NCBI GenBank assembly: GCA_021815835.1
Contig: JAKAZN010000192.1
Coordinates: forward strand, 1-5,049
DNA length: 5,049 nt
Reading direction: 5' to 3'
Source of the DNA: Pseudomonadota bacterium
GTDB taxonomy: Bacteria; Pseudomonadota; Alphaproteobacteria; Acetobacterales; Acetobacteraceae
Below the pieces are notes generated by a model. It was given only the letters and a program-made list of their open reading frames with translations, had not been told where the DNA came from and searched no databases. This document shows positions 1 through 5,049 of this stretch, piece by piece. The stretch's first letter is position 1; the number at the start of each line of letters is the position of its first letter. The position numbers and the translations under genes are program-made.

Positions 1-1
1 G

Positions 2-211
2 GTGGCGGCCGCCGGGGAAGTGCTCGGCTACGACCGATTCCTCGAGTCAAACACCGCCAAGCGGCGAACCCATTCGCTGTTCCGCCAGGGCTGCATGCCA
101 TACGAACTCACGCCGACCATGCCGGAGCCTCGGCTGCTGCCACTGGTCCGGAAATTCGCCGATATGCTCGCCGACCTGCCCGTCTTCGCCGAGACTTTCG
201 GGGCGGTGTGA
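2..211 (+). CDS. Transposase C-terminal fragment, IS4-like DDE family (5' end outside window)
   Basis: The reading frame is open from the left edge and ends at a TGA at 209-211, giving 69 visible residues. The GTG at position 2 is most likely an internal valine codon, because no upstream stop or ribosome-binding site can be seen. The segment RTHSLFRQG followed by a 'P-MPE-RL-PL---FA-ML---PVF' pattern resembles, from memory, the C-terminal tail of transposases assigned to the IS4 group in alphaproteobacteria. The catalytic DDE residues would lie upstream of the window, so neither activity nor intactness can be judged. Codon use looks slightly less GC-biased than in the genes to the right (TCA, CCA, ACT, several GAA), which fits a mobile origin. 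No terminal inverted repeat could be paired, because only one end is visible. A chromosomal gene of unknown function is the main alternative. Confidence 0.6.
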   Translation: MAAAGEVLGYDRFLESNTAKRRTHSLFRQGCMPYELTPTMPEPRLLPLVRKFADMLADLPVFAETFGAV

Positions 212-237
212 AAATGAGGGGAGTCTTGAGTCCCGGC

Positions 238-269
238 TTGACAGCCCGCCCGACCGGGCGCGCGATACC
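238..269 (+). promoter_or_regulatory. Possible promoter of the cupin gene, with a palindrome in the spacer
   Basis: A perfect TTGACA hexamer lies at 238-243, inside the 84-bp gap before the cupin gene. The best -10-like element is poor: GATACC at 264-269 with a 20-bp spacer, or CGATAC at 263-268 with 19 bp. Between them lies the perfect inverted repeat CGCCCG (247-252) / CGGGCG (255-260), which could be an operator or simply a product of high GC. The -35 match is strong. The spacing and the -10 are weak, so this remains a candidate only. Confidence 0.3.
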
Positions 270-295
270 GGTGCCCTGACCTGGAGGAAACCGCC

Positions 296-709
296 ATGCC
301 CGAAGGCTCCGTCTCCGCGCCCCGCCGGCGACTGCTTGGTCCCGGCGCGTCGCCGCCGTCTTCCTATGTGGATGTGGTGAACATGGCGTGGGAGACCTCG
401 CAGTTCCCCGGCATCCGTCACAAGGTTCTGTTCACCGATTCGGCGAGCGGGATGTCCACCTTGCTGTTCAAGCTGGATCCCGGCGCGGTCGTGCCGCTGC
501 ACGAGCATACCGGTATCGAACTGACCTATGTGCTGGAGGGCAGCCTGGAGGACGAGGAAGGCTGCTGCACCGCGGGCAATTTCGTCTCCCGCCCGGCCGG
601 CAACACCCACGAGGCGCGCGCCCCGCATGGCGCGGTGATCCTGGGTGTGTTCATGCGCCCCAACCATTTCGCGGCGGGGCAGAAATTCTTCACCGAGACG
701 CCGCGCTGA
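296..709 (+). CDS. Small single-domain cupin protein
   Basis: This is a 137-residue protein with one cupin beta-barrel domain spanning roughly residues 40-125. Cupin motif 1, G(X)5HXH(X)3E(X)6G, is matched exactly at G63 to G82, with metal ligands H69, H71 and E75. Motif 2, G(X)5PXG(X)2H, is matched at G94 to H105. H105 is the fourth expected ligand, and the final Asn of the consensus is Ala here. A bound divalent metal is therefore expected. No signal peptide or membrane segment is visible, so it is probably cytosolic. The ATG at 296 is favoured by GGAGG at 283-287, 8 nt upstream. The length and layout match stand-alone cupins, including ChrR-type and small dioxygenase-like members. There is no zinc-binding N-terminal anti-sigma domain and no adjacent sigma factor gene, so a ChrR role is not supported. 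The substrate is unknown. The gene ends convergently with the next gene and overlaps it by 20 bp. Confidence 0.88.
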   Translation: MPEGSVSAPRRRLLGPGASPPSSYVDVVNMAWETSQFPGIRHKVLFTDSASGMSTLLFKLDPGAVVPLHEHTGIELTYVLEGSLEDEEGCCTAGNFVSRPAGNTHEARAPHGAVILGVFMRPNHFAAGQKFFTETPR

Positions 710-1004
710 CCAGCGCCGCATCCGCCCAGGCCTCCAGCCTGACCGAATGGGCGCGCAACGCCTCGGTGCGCGCGCGCAGATCGGCGAGGCTGCCTTGGTA
801 GTCGCGCAGGCTGCCGCCCAGCCCGGTGACGCTGCCATGCAGGGTGGCGAGCGCCGCCTGCCAGGCCAGCACCGCGCTGCGCTGCCCGTCCAGCGCGCGA
901 TCGAGCGCCGTCATCGCCTGGCGCAGCCGGCCCATGGCGTCATTCTCGCTGGGGATTTGCGGCTTGCGGGTGGGAAAGGGCAGGATCTGGGCGGTGGCGG
1001 GCAT
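690..1004 (-). CDS. Unrecognised 104-residue protein with a long heptad-repeat (coiled-coil-like) region
   Basis: I do not recognise the family. The start chosen is the ATG at 1004-1002 (MPATAQ), which has a GGAG about 9 nt upstream on the minus strand. An in-frame TTG at 1028 would add eight Arg/Pro-rich residues and has no comparable site. Residues 1-22 are Pro-rich and probably disordered. From M24 to L90, hydrophobic residues fall in an unbroken 3-4-3-4 pattern: 24, 27, 31, 34, 38, 41, 45, 48, 52, 55, 59, 62, 66, 69, 73, 76, 80, 83, 87, 90. Only Q41, T80 and S87 break the hydrophobic rule. That pattern suggests a long amphipathic helix or coiled coil, although glycines at 57, 61, 63 and 64 may kink it. 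There is no membrane segment and no signal peptide. The 3' end overlaps the convergent cupin gene by 20 bp, and no terminator lies between them. The gene is divergent from gltA. The regular heptads argue that it is a real gene rather than a shadow frame. Confidence 0.68.
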   Translation of the reverse strand: MPATAQILPFPTRKPQIPSENDAMGRLRQAMTALDRALDGQRSAVLAWQAALATLHGSVTGLGGSLRDYQGSLADLRARTEALRAHSVRLEAWADAALVSAASR

Positions 1005-1099
1005 GGCGCGACTCCGGGGGCGAGGCAAAAGTTAATAAGCCATGAACGCCCCGAGGGCGAGTCAAATCGTCCAGATTGTCGGGAAAAATCCTATATTCC

Positions 1100-1149
1100 G
1101 CGCGCCCGGCCGTGCTGCAAGCGCGAAGGTTGCGCCGCGGCGCGCCCGG
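1100..1149. repeat. 10-bp direct repeat pair and 12-bp palindrome upstream of gltA
   Basis: GCGCGCCCGG occurs at 1100-1109 and again at 1140-1149, exactly 40 bp apart, which is close to four helical turns. The second copy partly overlaps the perfect 12-bp palindrome GCGCCGCGGCGC at 1132-1143. All of this lies in the leader region between the divergent minus-strand gene and gltA, so these could be regulator-binding sites. The motifs are pure G/C in a GC-rich genome, so chance is a serious alternative. Confidence 0.35.
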
Positions 1150-1156
1150 TCATAAT
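1130..1156 (+). promoter_or_regulatory. Candidate sigma-70-type promoter of gltA
   Basis: TTGCGC at 1130-1135 and CATAAT at 1151-1156 resemble -35 and -10 hexamers. The CATAAT matches the consensus in five of six bases. The 15-bp spacer is shorter than the usual 16-18 bp. Transcription would begin near 1163, leaving a leader of about 50 nt before the gltA start. The 12-bp palindrome at 1132-1143 overlaps the -35 and spacer, where a bound repressor could block polymerase. This was read by eye only. Confidence 0.3.
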
Positions 1157-1213
1157 TTCGCCGCAAGATACCCCGGGTGGTCGCGGCGCCGCCCCTTTTG
1201 CAAGGATGCTCCA

Positions 1214-2518
1214 ATGAGCGGTTCGGCCAAGCGGTCCGTCACCATCACCCTGGACGGTTCCAACAAATCCTCGACCCTGCCGCTGCTGGACGGGACGATC
1301 GGCCCGCAGGTGGCCGATATCCGCCGCATCTACGGCGATCTCGGCATCTTCACCTACGACCCCGGCTATGGCGCCACCGCCGCCTGCGAGAGCAAGATCA
1401 CCTATATCGACGGCGATCAGGGCATCCTGCTCTATCGCGGCTACCCGATCGAGCAGTTGGCGGAGCATTCGAGCTTCCTGGAAGTCGCCTACCTGCTGAC
1501 CAACGGCGAACTGCCGACCCCCGCGCAGTTGCGGGACTACGAGATGGGTGTGCTGCGCCACACCATGCTGCACGAGCAGTTGCGCCAGTTCTACAACGGA
1601 TTCCGGCGCGACGCGCACCCGATGGCGGTGATGTGCGGCGTCGTCGGCGCACTGTCGGCTTTCTACCACGACAGCCTGGACATCAATAACCCCGAGCATC
1701 GCAAGATCAGCGCGTTCCGCCTGATCGCCAAGATGCCGACCATCGCCGCCTGGGCGCACAAGTACAATTCCGGCCAGCCCTTCATGTACCCGCGCAACGA
1801 TCTGGGCTACGCAGAGAACTTCCTGTACATGTTCAACGCGGTCCCGGCCGAGACCTACAAGGTCAATCCGATCCTGGCGAAGGCCATGGATCTCATCATG
1901 ATCCTGCACGCCGATCACGAGCAGAACGCATCGACCAGCACGGTCCGCCTGTCCGGGTCCACCGGCGCCAATCCGTTCGCCTGCATCGCCGCCGGCATCG
2001 CCTCCCTGTGGGGTCCCGCGCATGGCGGGGCGAACGAGGCGGTGCTGAAGATGCTGACCGAGATCGGTCACGTCCGCAACATTCCCGAATTCCTGTCCGA
2101 GGTGAAGGATAAGGGCAGCCACACCAAGCTGATGGGCTTCGGCCATCGCGTGTACAAGAACTACGATCCGCGCGCGAAGATCATCCAGAAGGCTTGCCAC
2201 GACGTGCTGGGCGAGCTCGGCATCAAGGACGACCCGCTGCTGGATCTCGCGCTGGAGCTGGAGAAGATCGCGCTCAACGACAAATACTTCGTCGATCGCA
2301 AGCTCTATCCGAACGTCGATTTCTATTCCGGGATCATCCTGAAGGCGATGGGCTTCCCGACCTCGATGTTCACCGCGCTGTTCGCGGTCAGCCGTACCGT
2401 CGGCTGGATCAGCCAGTGGGCGGAAATGATCGAGGACCCGGAGCAGCGCATCGGCCGGCCGCGCCAGATCTACACCGGCCCCACGCAGCGCGACTACATC
2501 CCGCCTGGCCAGCGCTGA
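1214..2518 (+). CDS. gltA: Citrate synthase, type II (hexameric bacterial class)
   Basis: Citrate synthase condenses acetyl-CoA with oxaloacetate to give citrate and CoA. It is the entry step of the TCA cycle and acts in the cytosol. The 434-residue product is close to the 427 of E. coli GltA and looks complete. The catalytic residues are present: H270 in HGGANEA, H311 in the family signature [13 protein letters not shown], and D369 in NVDFYSG. They correspond to E. coli His264, His305 and Asp362. The N-terminal extension of about 50 residues, leading into the [19 protein letters not shown] segment, is typical of the gram-negative type II enzyme. The ATG at 1214 is supported by AAGGA at 1202-1206, 7 nt upstream. 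The frame stays open back to a TTG at 1076, but that 46-residue extension is Arg-rich and unlike the family. In Acetobacter aceti the citrate synthase gene is aarA, linked to acetic acid resistance; whether this one has that role cannot be told from sequence. It appears to be transcribed alone or with the MBOAT pair downstream. Confidence 0.97.
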   Translation: MSGSAKRSVTITLDGSNKSSTLPLLDGTIGPQVADIRRIYGDLGIFTYDPGYGATAACESKITYIDGDQGILLYRGYPIEQLAEHSSFLEVAYLLTNGELPTPAQLRDYEMGVLRHTMLHEQLRQFYNGFRRDAHPMAVMCGVVGALSAFYHDSLDINNPEHRKISAFRLIAKMPTIAAWAHKYNSGQPFMYPRNDLGYAENFLYMFNAVPAETYKVNPILAKAMDLIMILHADHEQNASTSTVRLSGSTGANPFACIAAGIASLWGPAHGGANEAVLKMLTEIGHVRNIPEFLSEVKDKGSHTKLMGFGHRVYKNYDPRAKIIQKACHDVLGELGIKDDPLLDLALELEKIALNDKYFVDRKLYPNVDFYSGIILKAMGFPTSMFTALFAVSRTVGWISQWAEMIEDPEQRIGRPRQIYTGPTQRDYIPPGQR

Positions 2519-2543
2519 TCCGCGGCGCGTTTACCCTCCCTTA

Positions 2544-2582
2544 GCCCCGCGGGCGGAGACTGCGCGTCTCCGCCTCCGGGGC
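2544..2582 (+). promoter_or_regulatory. Strong two-part hairpin between gltA and the MBOAT gene, covering the MBOAT ribosome-binding region
   Basis: The inner stem is perfect over nine base pairs: GGCGGAGAC (2552-2560) with GTCTCCGCC (2566-2574), closing a 5-nt loop TGCGC. An outer stem of six pairs, GCCCCG (2544-2549) with CGGGGC (2577-2582), flanks a 2x2 internal loop. No T-run follows, so it is not a classic intrinsic terminator. It could still protect the gltA mRNA 3' end or attenuate readthrough. The only Shine-Dalgarno-like bases for the next gene, GGGG at 2578-2581, lie inside the outer stem, and the GTG start at 2588 is just 5 nt beyond the hairpin. The base pairing is seen directly; its function is inferred. 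Confidence 0.6.
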
Positions 2583-2587
2583 CTGCC

Positions 2588-4051
2588 GTGCTGTTCAACT
2601 CCGAACCCTTCATCCTGGGGTTCCTGCCCGTCTTCCTGCTGGGTTTCTTCGCGGCCGGCCGCCTGTTCGGCCGGCGCGCGGCATTGTGCGTCCTGATCGG
2701 GGCCAGCCTGTTCTTCTATGGCTGGTGGAACCCGCCCTATGTACTGCTGCTGGCCGGATCGATCGTGGCGAATTACGCGATCGGGCGGCATCTCGCGCGT
2801 GGCGGAGCGGGCGGGCGGGCGTGGCTTGCCGCGGGGGTGGCGGGAAATCTCGCGCTGCTCGGCTGGTTCAAATACGCGGGGTTTTTGGCCGGGAGCGTGG
2901 CCGCGCTGTTCGGGCGGCAGGCGCCGGAACTGCGGATTTTCCTGCCGCTCGCGATCAGCTTCTTCACCTTCCAGCAGATCATGTTCCTGGCCGATAGCCG
3001 CGCCGGCACCTGCCCCGATCGCGGGTTCCTGGGCTACGCGGCCTTCGTCGCGTTCTTTCCGCACCTGATCGCGGGGCCGATCGTCCGGCCCGGGGAGATC
3101 ATTCCGCAGTTGCACGCCCCCGATCTGGCCCGCCCACGCTTGGGCGCGATCTGCGAGGGGATGACGATCTTCCTGCTGGGCCTGGCGAAGAAGCTGGTGC
3201 TGGCGGACATGTTCGCCCGGTTCGCCGATGTCGGGTTCGACGCGGCGGGGCGCGGGGCGGCGATCGGCTTCGTTTCCGCCTGGGTCGCCGCCGGAGCCTA
3301 CGGCCTGCAGATCTACTTCGATTTCTCCGGCTATTCGGACATGGCGATCGGACTGGCGCGGATGCTGAACGTGCGGTTTCCGCTGAATTTCGCGAGCCCC
3401 TATCGCGCGTCCGATATCGGCGCGTTCTGGCGGCGCTGGCATATCACCCTGGGCGGTTTCCTGCGTGACTATCTGTATATCCCGCTCGGCGGCAGCCGGT
3501 GCGGGGAGGCGCGGCGCGCGGGCAATCTGATGCTGACGATGCTGCTCTGCGGGCTGTGGCACGGCGCGGCCTGGCGCTTCGTGCTGTGGGGCGGGCTGCA
3601 CGGGGCGTTCCTGGTGAGCCACGCGACCTGGCGGCGGCTGGGCGGGCGAATGCCGCGCGCGGCGGGCCAGGCGTTGACCCTGCTCGCGGTGGTGCTCGCC
3701 TGGGTGCCGTTCCGGGCGGAGCGGTTGTCGGCGGCGGTATCGATGCTGCGCGCCATGGCGGGGGCGCGGGGGATCGCGCTGCCGTCAATGATCCTGGCAT
3801 GGCTGCCCTGGCTGAGGGCAGTCGCGCGGCCGGTGCCGCTTCTGGCGCATCTGGGCGCGGCGCGGACCCTGAGCCTGCCGGAAGCGGGGGCGTGCCTGGT
3901 GCTCGGTTGGGCGATCGTGTTGTTCCTGCCGCATCTGCACCAGATGAGCGCGCGGGCGCGCAGCTTTGCGCTGACCGCGAGCTTCGCGTTCAGCGTCCGC
4001 GCGCTGTTCTTCGCACCGAAGGTGGTGCCGTTTCTCTATTTCCGGTTCTGA
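2588..4051 (+). CDS. MBOAT family membrane-bound O-acyltransferase, AlgI-like
   Basis: This is a 487-residue multi-spanning inner-membrane protein of the AlgI/DltB/PatA type. These proteins move acyl groups, usually acetyl, across the membrane for transfer to an extracellular polymer. The N-terminus MLFNSEPFILGFLPVFLLGF is characteristic of the family and fixes the GTG at 2588 as the start. The family core runs from D245 (DFSGYSDMAIGLA) through FWRRWHITL, with H285, to LCGLWHGAAW, with H325. H285 and H325 match the two conserved histidines of AlgI, the second being the presumed catalytic one. The C-terminus PFLYFRF is also family-typical. The length is close to the roughly 520 residues of AlgI, so the gene looks intact. 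It starts 69 bp after gltA, behind a strong hairpin and with only a weak ribosome-binding site. It overlaps the next gene at TGATG (4049-4053), implying translational coupling. The target polymer is not identifiable: no alginate, cellulose or other polysaccharide genes are visible. Confidence 0.93.
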   Translation: MLFNSEPFILGFLPVFLLGFFAAGRLFGRRAALCVLIGASLFFYGWWNPPYVLLLAGSIVANYAIGRHLARGGAGGRAWLAAGVAGNLALLGWFKYAGFLAGSVAALFGRQAPELRIFLPLAISFFTFQQIMFLADSRAGTCPDRGFLGYAAFVAFFPHLIAGPIVRPGEIIPQLHAPDLARPRLGAICEGMTIFLLGLAKKLVLADMFARFADVGFDAAGRGAAIGFVSAWVAAGAYGLQIYFDFSGYSDMAIGLARMLNVRFPLNFASPYRASDIGAFWRRWHITLGGFLRDYLYIPLGGSRCGEARRAGNLMLTMLLCGLWHGAAWRFVLWGGLHGAFLVSHATWRRLGGRMPRAAGQALTLLAVVLAWVPFRAERLSAAVSMLRAMAGARGIALPSMILAWLPWLRAVARPVPLLAHLGAARTLSLPEAGACLVLGWAIVLFLPHLHQMSARARSFALTASFAFSVRALFFAPKVVPFLYFRF

Positions 4052-5049
4052 TGGGCGAGGCGGTCGGACGGGTCGGAATCGCGACCCGCGCGCGCCGCCG
4101 CGCGGTCTCGCCGCTGGCGCGGCTGATCGCGGCCTGTCTCGCGTCCTTGCTGCTGTATGCCGCGGCGTTCGGCTTCGTGCTGGACCGGCCACTGGCCTAC
4201 GGATTCCTGCGCCGGCAGATCGACATGAAGCTGGCGCGCGGGGCGCTGGTGGGCAGCCCCAAGCTGGTGATCCTGGCCGGCTCCAATGGTCCCTATTCGC
4301 ATCGCTGCGAAACGATCGAGCCGATCCTCGGGGAGGCTTGCGTCAATGGCGGCGTCGCGGTGGGCATCGGCCTCGACTACCTCTTCGCGCGGTGGGAGCG
4401 CGTGCTGCATCCAGGCGACACGGTCTATCTGCCGATGGAGGAGGCGCAGTATGTCCGCACGCGGGCGGCGACCGAGGTCGGGCCGGACGCCGCGATCATG
4501 TTCCGCCACGATTGGCGGACCTTGGCGCGCCTGCCGCCGGATCGGTGGCTCGGGGCGGTGTTCTCCTTCGATCTGCGCGACGCGCTGATGGCGGGGATCG
4601 AAACGGCGCTGGTCGCGGGCGGATTCCACGATCCGCGGGCGGCGGCGGAGGGGCGGACCAATGCGTGGGGCGATCACACCGGACATACGCCGGCGCTGGG
4701 CGCGCCCTATCGCACGGTGCTGGCGCGGGCGCGGCCGTTCCATGCGACGGCGCGCGCGATTGCCCGCGGCTACGGCACGCGGCTGATCGGGCAGTTTCTG
4801 GACTGGTGCGGCGCGCACGGGGTGCGCGCGATCGGCGGCCTGCCGACCGAGTTCCGCGACGATCCGATGCTGCGCGCCACACGGGCGGCGATCCGGGCGG
4901 TGTACCGCGCGCACGGGGCCGCGTTCCTGGAACTGGCGAACCGGAGCCTCTATCCGCGGGCGGATTTCTTCGACACGCCGGACCATTTGTCGCAGCCGTG
5001 GCAGATCGTGCATTCGGTCGCGGTGGGGCGGACCCTGCGGCGAATTGGG
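4051..5049 (+). CDS. Membrane-anchored SGNH-hydrolase-like protein, partner of the MBOAT acyltransferase (3' end outside window)
   Basis: The frame starts at the ATG at 4051, which shares one base with the MBOAT stop, and stays open for 333 codons to the right edge. An Arg-rich N-terminus (residues 7-17) precedes a hydrophobic helix at about 22-44, predicting a cytoplasmic tail, one membrane anchor and a periplasmic domain. SGNH-type features are visible. KLVILAGSNG places the likely nucleophile at S78, with GSN instead of GDS. CVNGGVAVG (97-105) occupies the block II region. YLPME (126-130) sits where block III is expected, with Glu rather than the usual Asn. DTPDHLS supplies D308 and H312 as the likely acid and base. 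This resembles AlgJ/AlgX/DltD-like partners that transfer or remove acetyl groups together with an MBOAT protein. No ribosome-binding site is clear, so expression probably depends on coupling to the upstream gene. The acid-base motif normally lies near the C-terminus, so probably only a short tail is missing. Fold assignment is by motif only. Confidence 0.82.
   Translation, partial: MGEAVGRVGIATRARRRAVSPLARLIAACLASLLLYAAAFGFVLDRPLAYGFLRRQIDMKLARGALVGSPKLVILAGSNGPYSHRCETIEPILGEACVNGGVAVGIGLDYLFARWERVLHPGDTVYLPMEEAQYVRTRAATEVGPDAAIMFRHDWRTLARLPPDRWLGAVFSFDLRDALMAGIETALVAGGFHDPRAAAEGRTNAWGDHTGHTPALGAPYRTVLARARPFHATARAIARGYGTRLIGQFLDWCGAHGVRAIGGLPTEFRDDPMLRATRAAIRAVYRAHGAAFLELANRSLYPRADFFDTPDHLSQPWQIVHSVAVGRTLRRIG

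Noticed and set aside
47..838. Minus-strand open frame of 263 codons across the transposase tail and cupin gene
   Set aside because: It overlaps both the exact cupin motifs and the start of the heptad protein region in a different frame, and it has shadow-type composition.
1047..1059. Short hairpin CGCCC-CGA-GGGCG as a terminator
   Set aside because: It has only five pairs, there is no T-run on either strand, and it lies upstream of both divergent genes, where a terminator is not expected.
1060..1065. TTGACT on the minus strand as a -35 for the small minus-strand gene
   Set aside because: The best -10-like sequence, TATTAA, is about 22 bp away, which is too far. The site remains possible but is not supported.
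1092..1097. TATATT as a gltA -10 element
   Set aside because: The hexamer is good, but the nearest -35-like sequence (TTGTCG, 1076-1081) is only 10 bp away, and nothing suitable lies 16-18 bp upstream.
1076..1213. N-terminal extension of citrate synthase from a TTG at 1076
   Set aside because: The extension is Arg-rich and unlike the family, while the ATG at 1214 has a well-spaced AAGGA and gives the normal protein length.
645..1217. Plus-strand open frame of 190 codons spanning the cupin end, the small minus-strand gene and the gltA leader
   Set aside because: It has no ribosome-binding site or family features, it runs over the gltA start, and the minus strand shows a far more regular protein here.
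1091..2200. Long minus-strand open frame of 369 codons opposite gltA
   Set aside because: It lies entirely antisense to a clear citrate synthase gene. Its Arg/His/Gln-rich composition is typical of shadow frames in GC-rich DNA.
2531..3622. Minus-strand open frame of 363 codons opposite the MBOAT gene
   Set aside because: It is antisense to a well-supported membrane protein gene, has Gln/Arg/Pro-rich low-complexity composition, and shows no recognisable motif.
4036..5013. Minus-strand open frame of 325 codons opposite the SGNH-like gene
   Set aside because: The plus strand carries the membrane anchor, the GSN and DTPDHLS motifs and a coupled start. The minus frame is Arg/Gln-rich and shows no recognisable motif.

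Overview
The window is GC-rich chromosomal DNA with strong G/C third-position bias. It most resembles an alphaproteobacterium, probably of the Acetobacteraceae (acetic acid bacteria and relatives). That placement is an inference from the composition and the style of the citrate synthase, not a database match. No tRNA, rRNA, CRISPR array, phage gene or recognisable defence gene was seen.

Layout, left to right. (1) The left edge holds the C-terminal end of a DDE-type transposase that resembles the IS4 group, so an insertion element or its remnant lies off the left edge. (2) A short gap with a possible promoter leads to a complete single-domain cupin gene (296-709, +). (3) Convergent with it, and overlapping its 3' end by 20 bp, is a small minus-strand gene (690-1004). 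It encodes an unrecognised 104-residue protein with an unbroken heptad pattern of about ten repeats. (4) A 209-bp divergent intergenic region carries a 12-bp perfect palindrome, a 10-bp direct repeat and a candidate promoter. It precedes gltA (1214-2518, +), a complete type II citrate synthase with all three catalytic residues. (5) A 69-bp gap contains a very strong two-part hairpin that ends 5 bp before the next start codon. (6) An AlgI-like MBOAT O-acyltransferase gene (2588-4051, +) is joined by a TGATG stop/start overlap to (7) a membrane-anchored SGNH-hydrolase-like gene (4051 to beyond the right edge).

The last two genes form the classic two-component arrangement for O-acylating an extracellular polymer. 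In such pairs a multi-spanning MBOAT protein passes an acyl group across the membrane, and an SGNH-type partner places it on the substrate. The polymer is not identifiable here. gltA consumes acetyl-CoA, which is also the likely acyl source for such a pair, but co-location alone does not prove a regulatory link. The most notable non-coding signal is the hairpin over the weak ribosome-binding region of the MBOAT gene. The most notable unexplained gene is the small heptad-repeat protein. I saw no clear evidence of a wholly new system.
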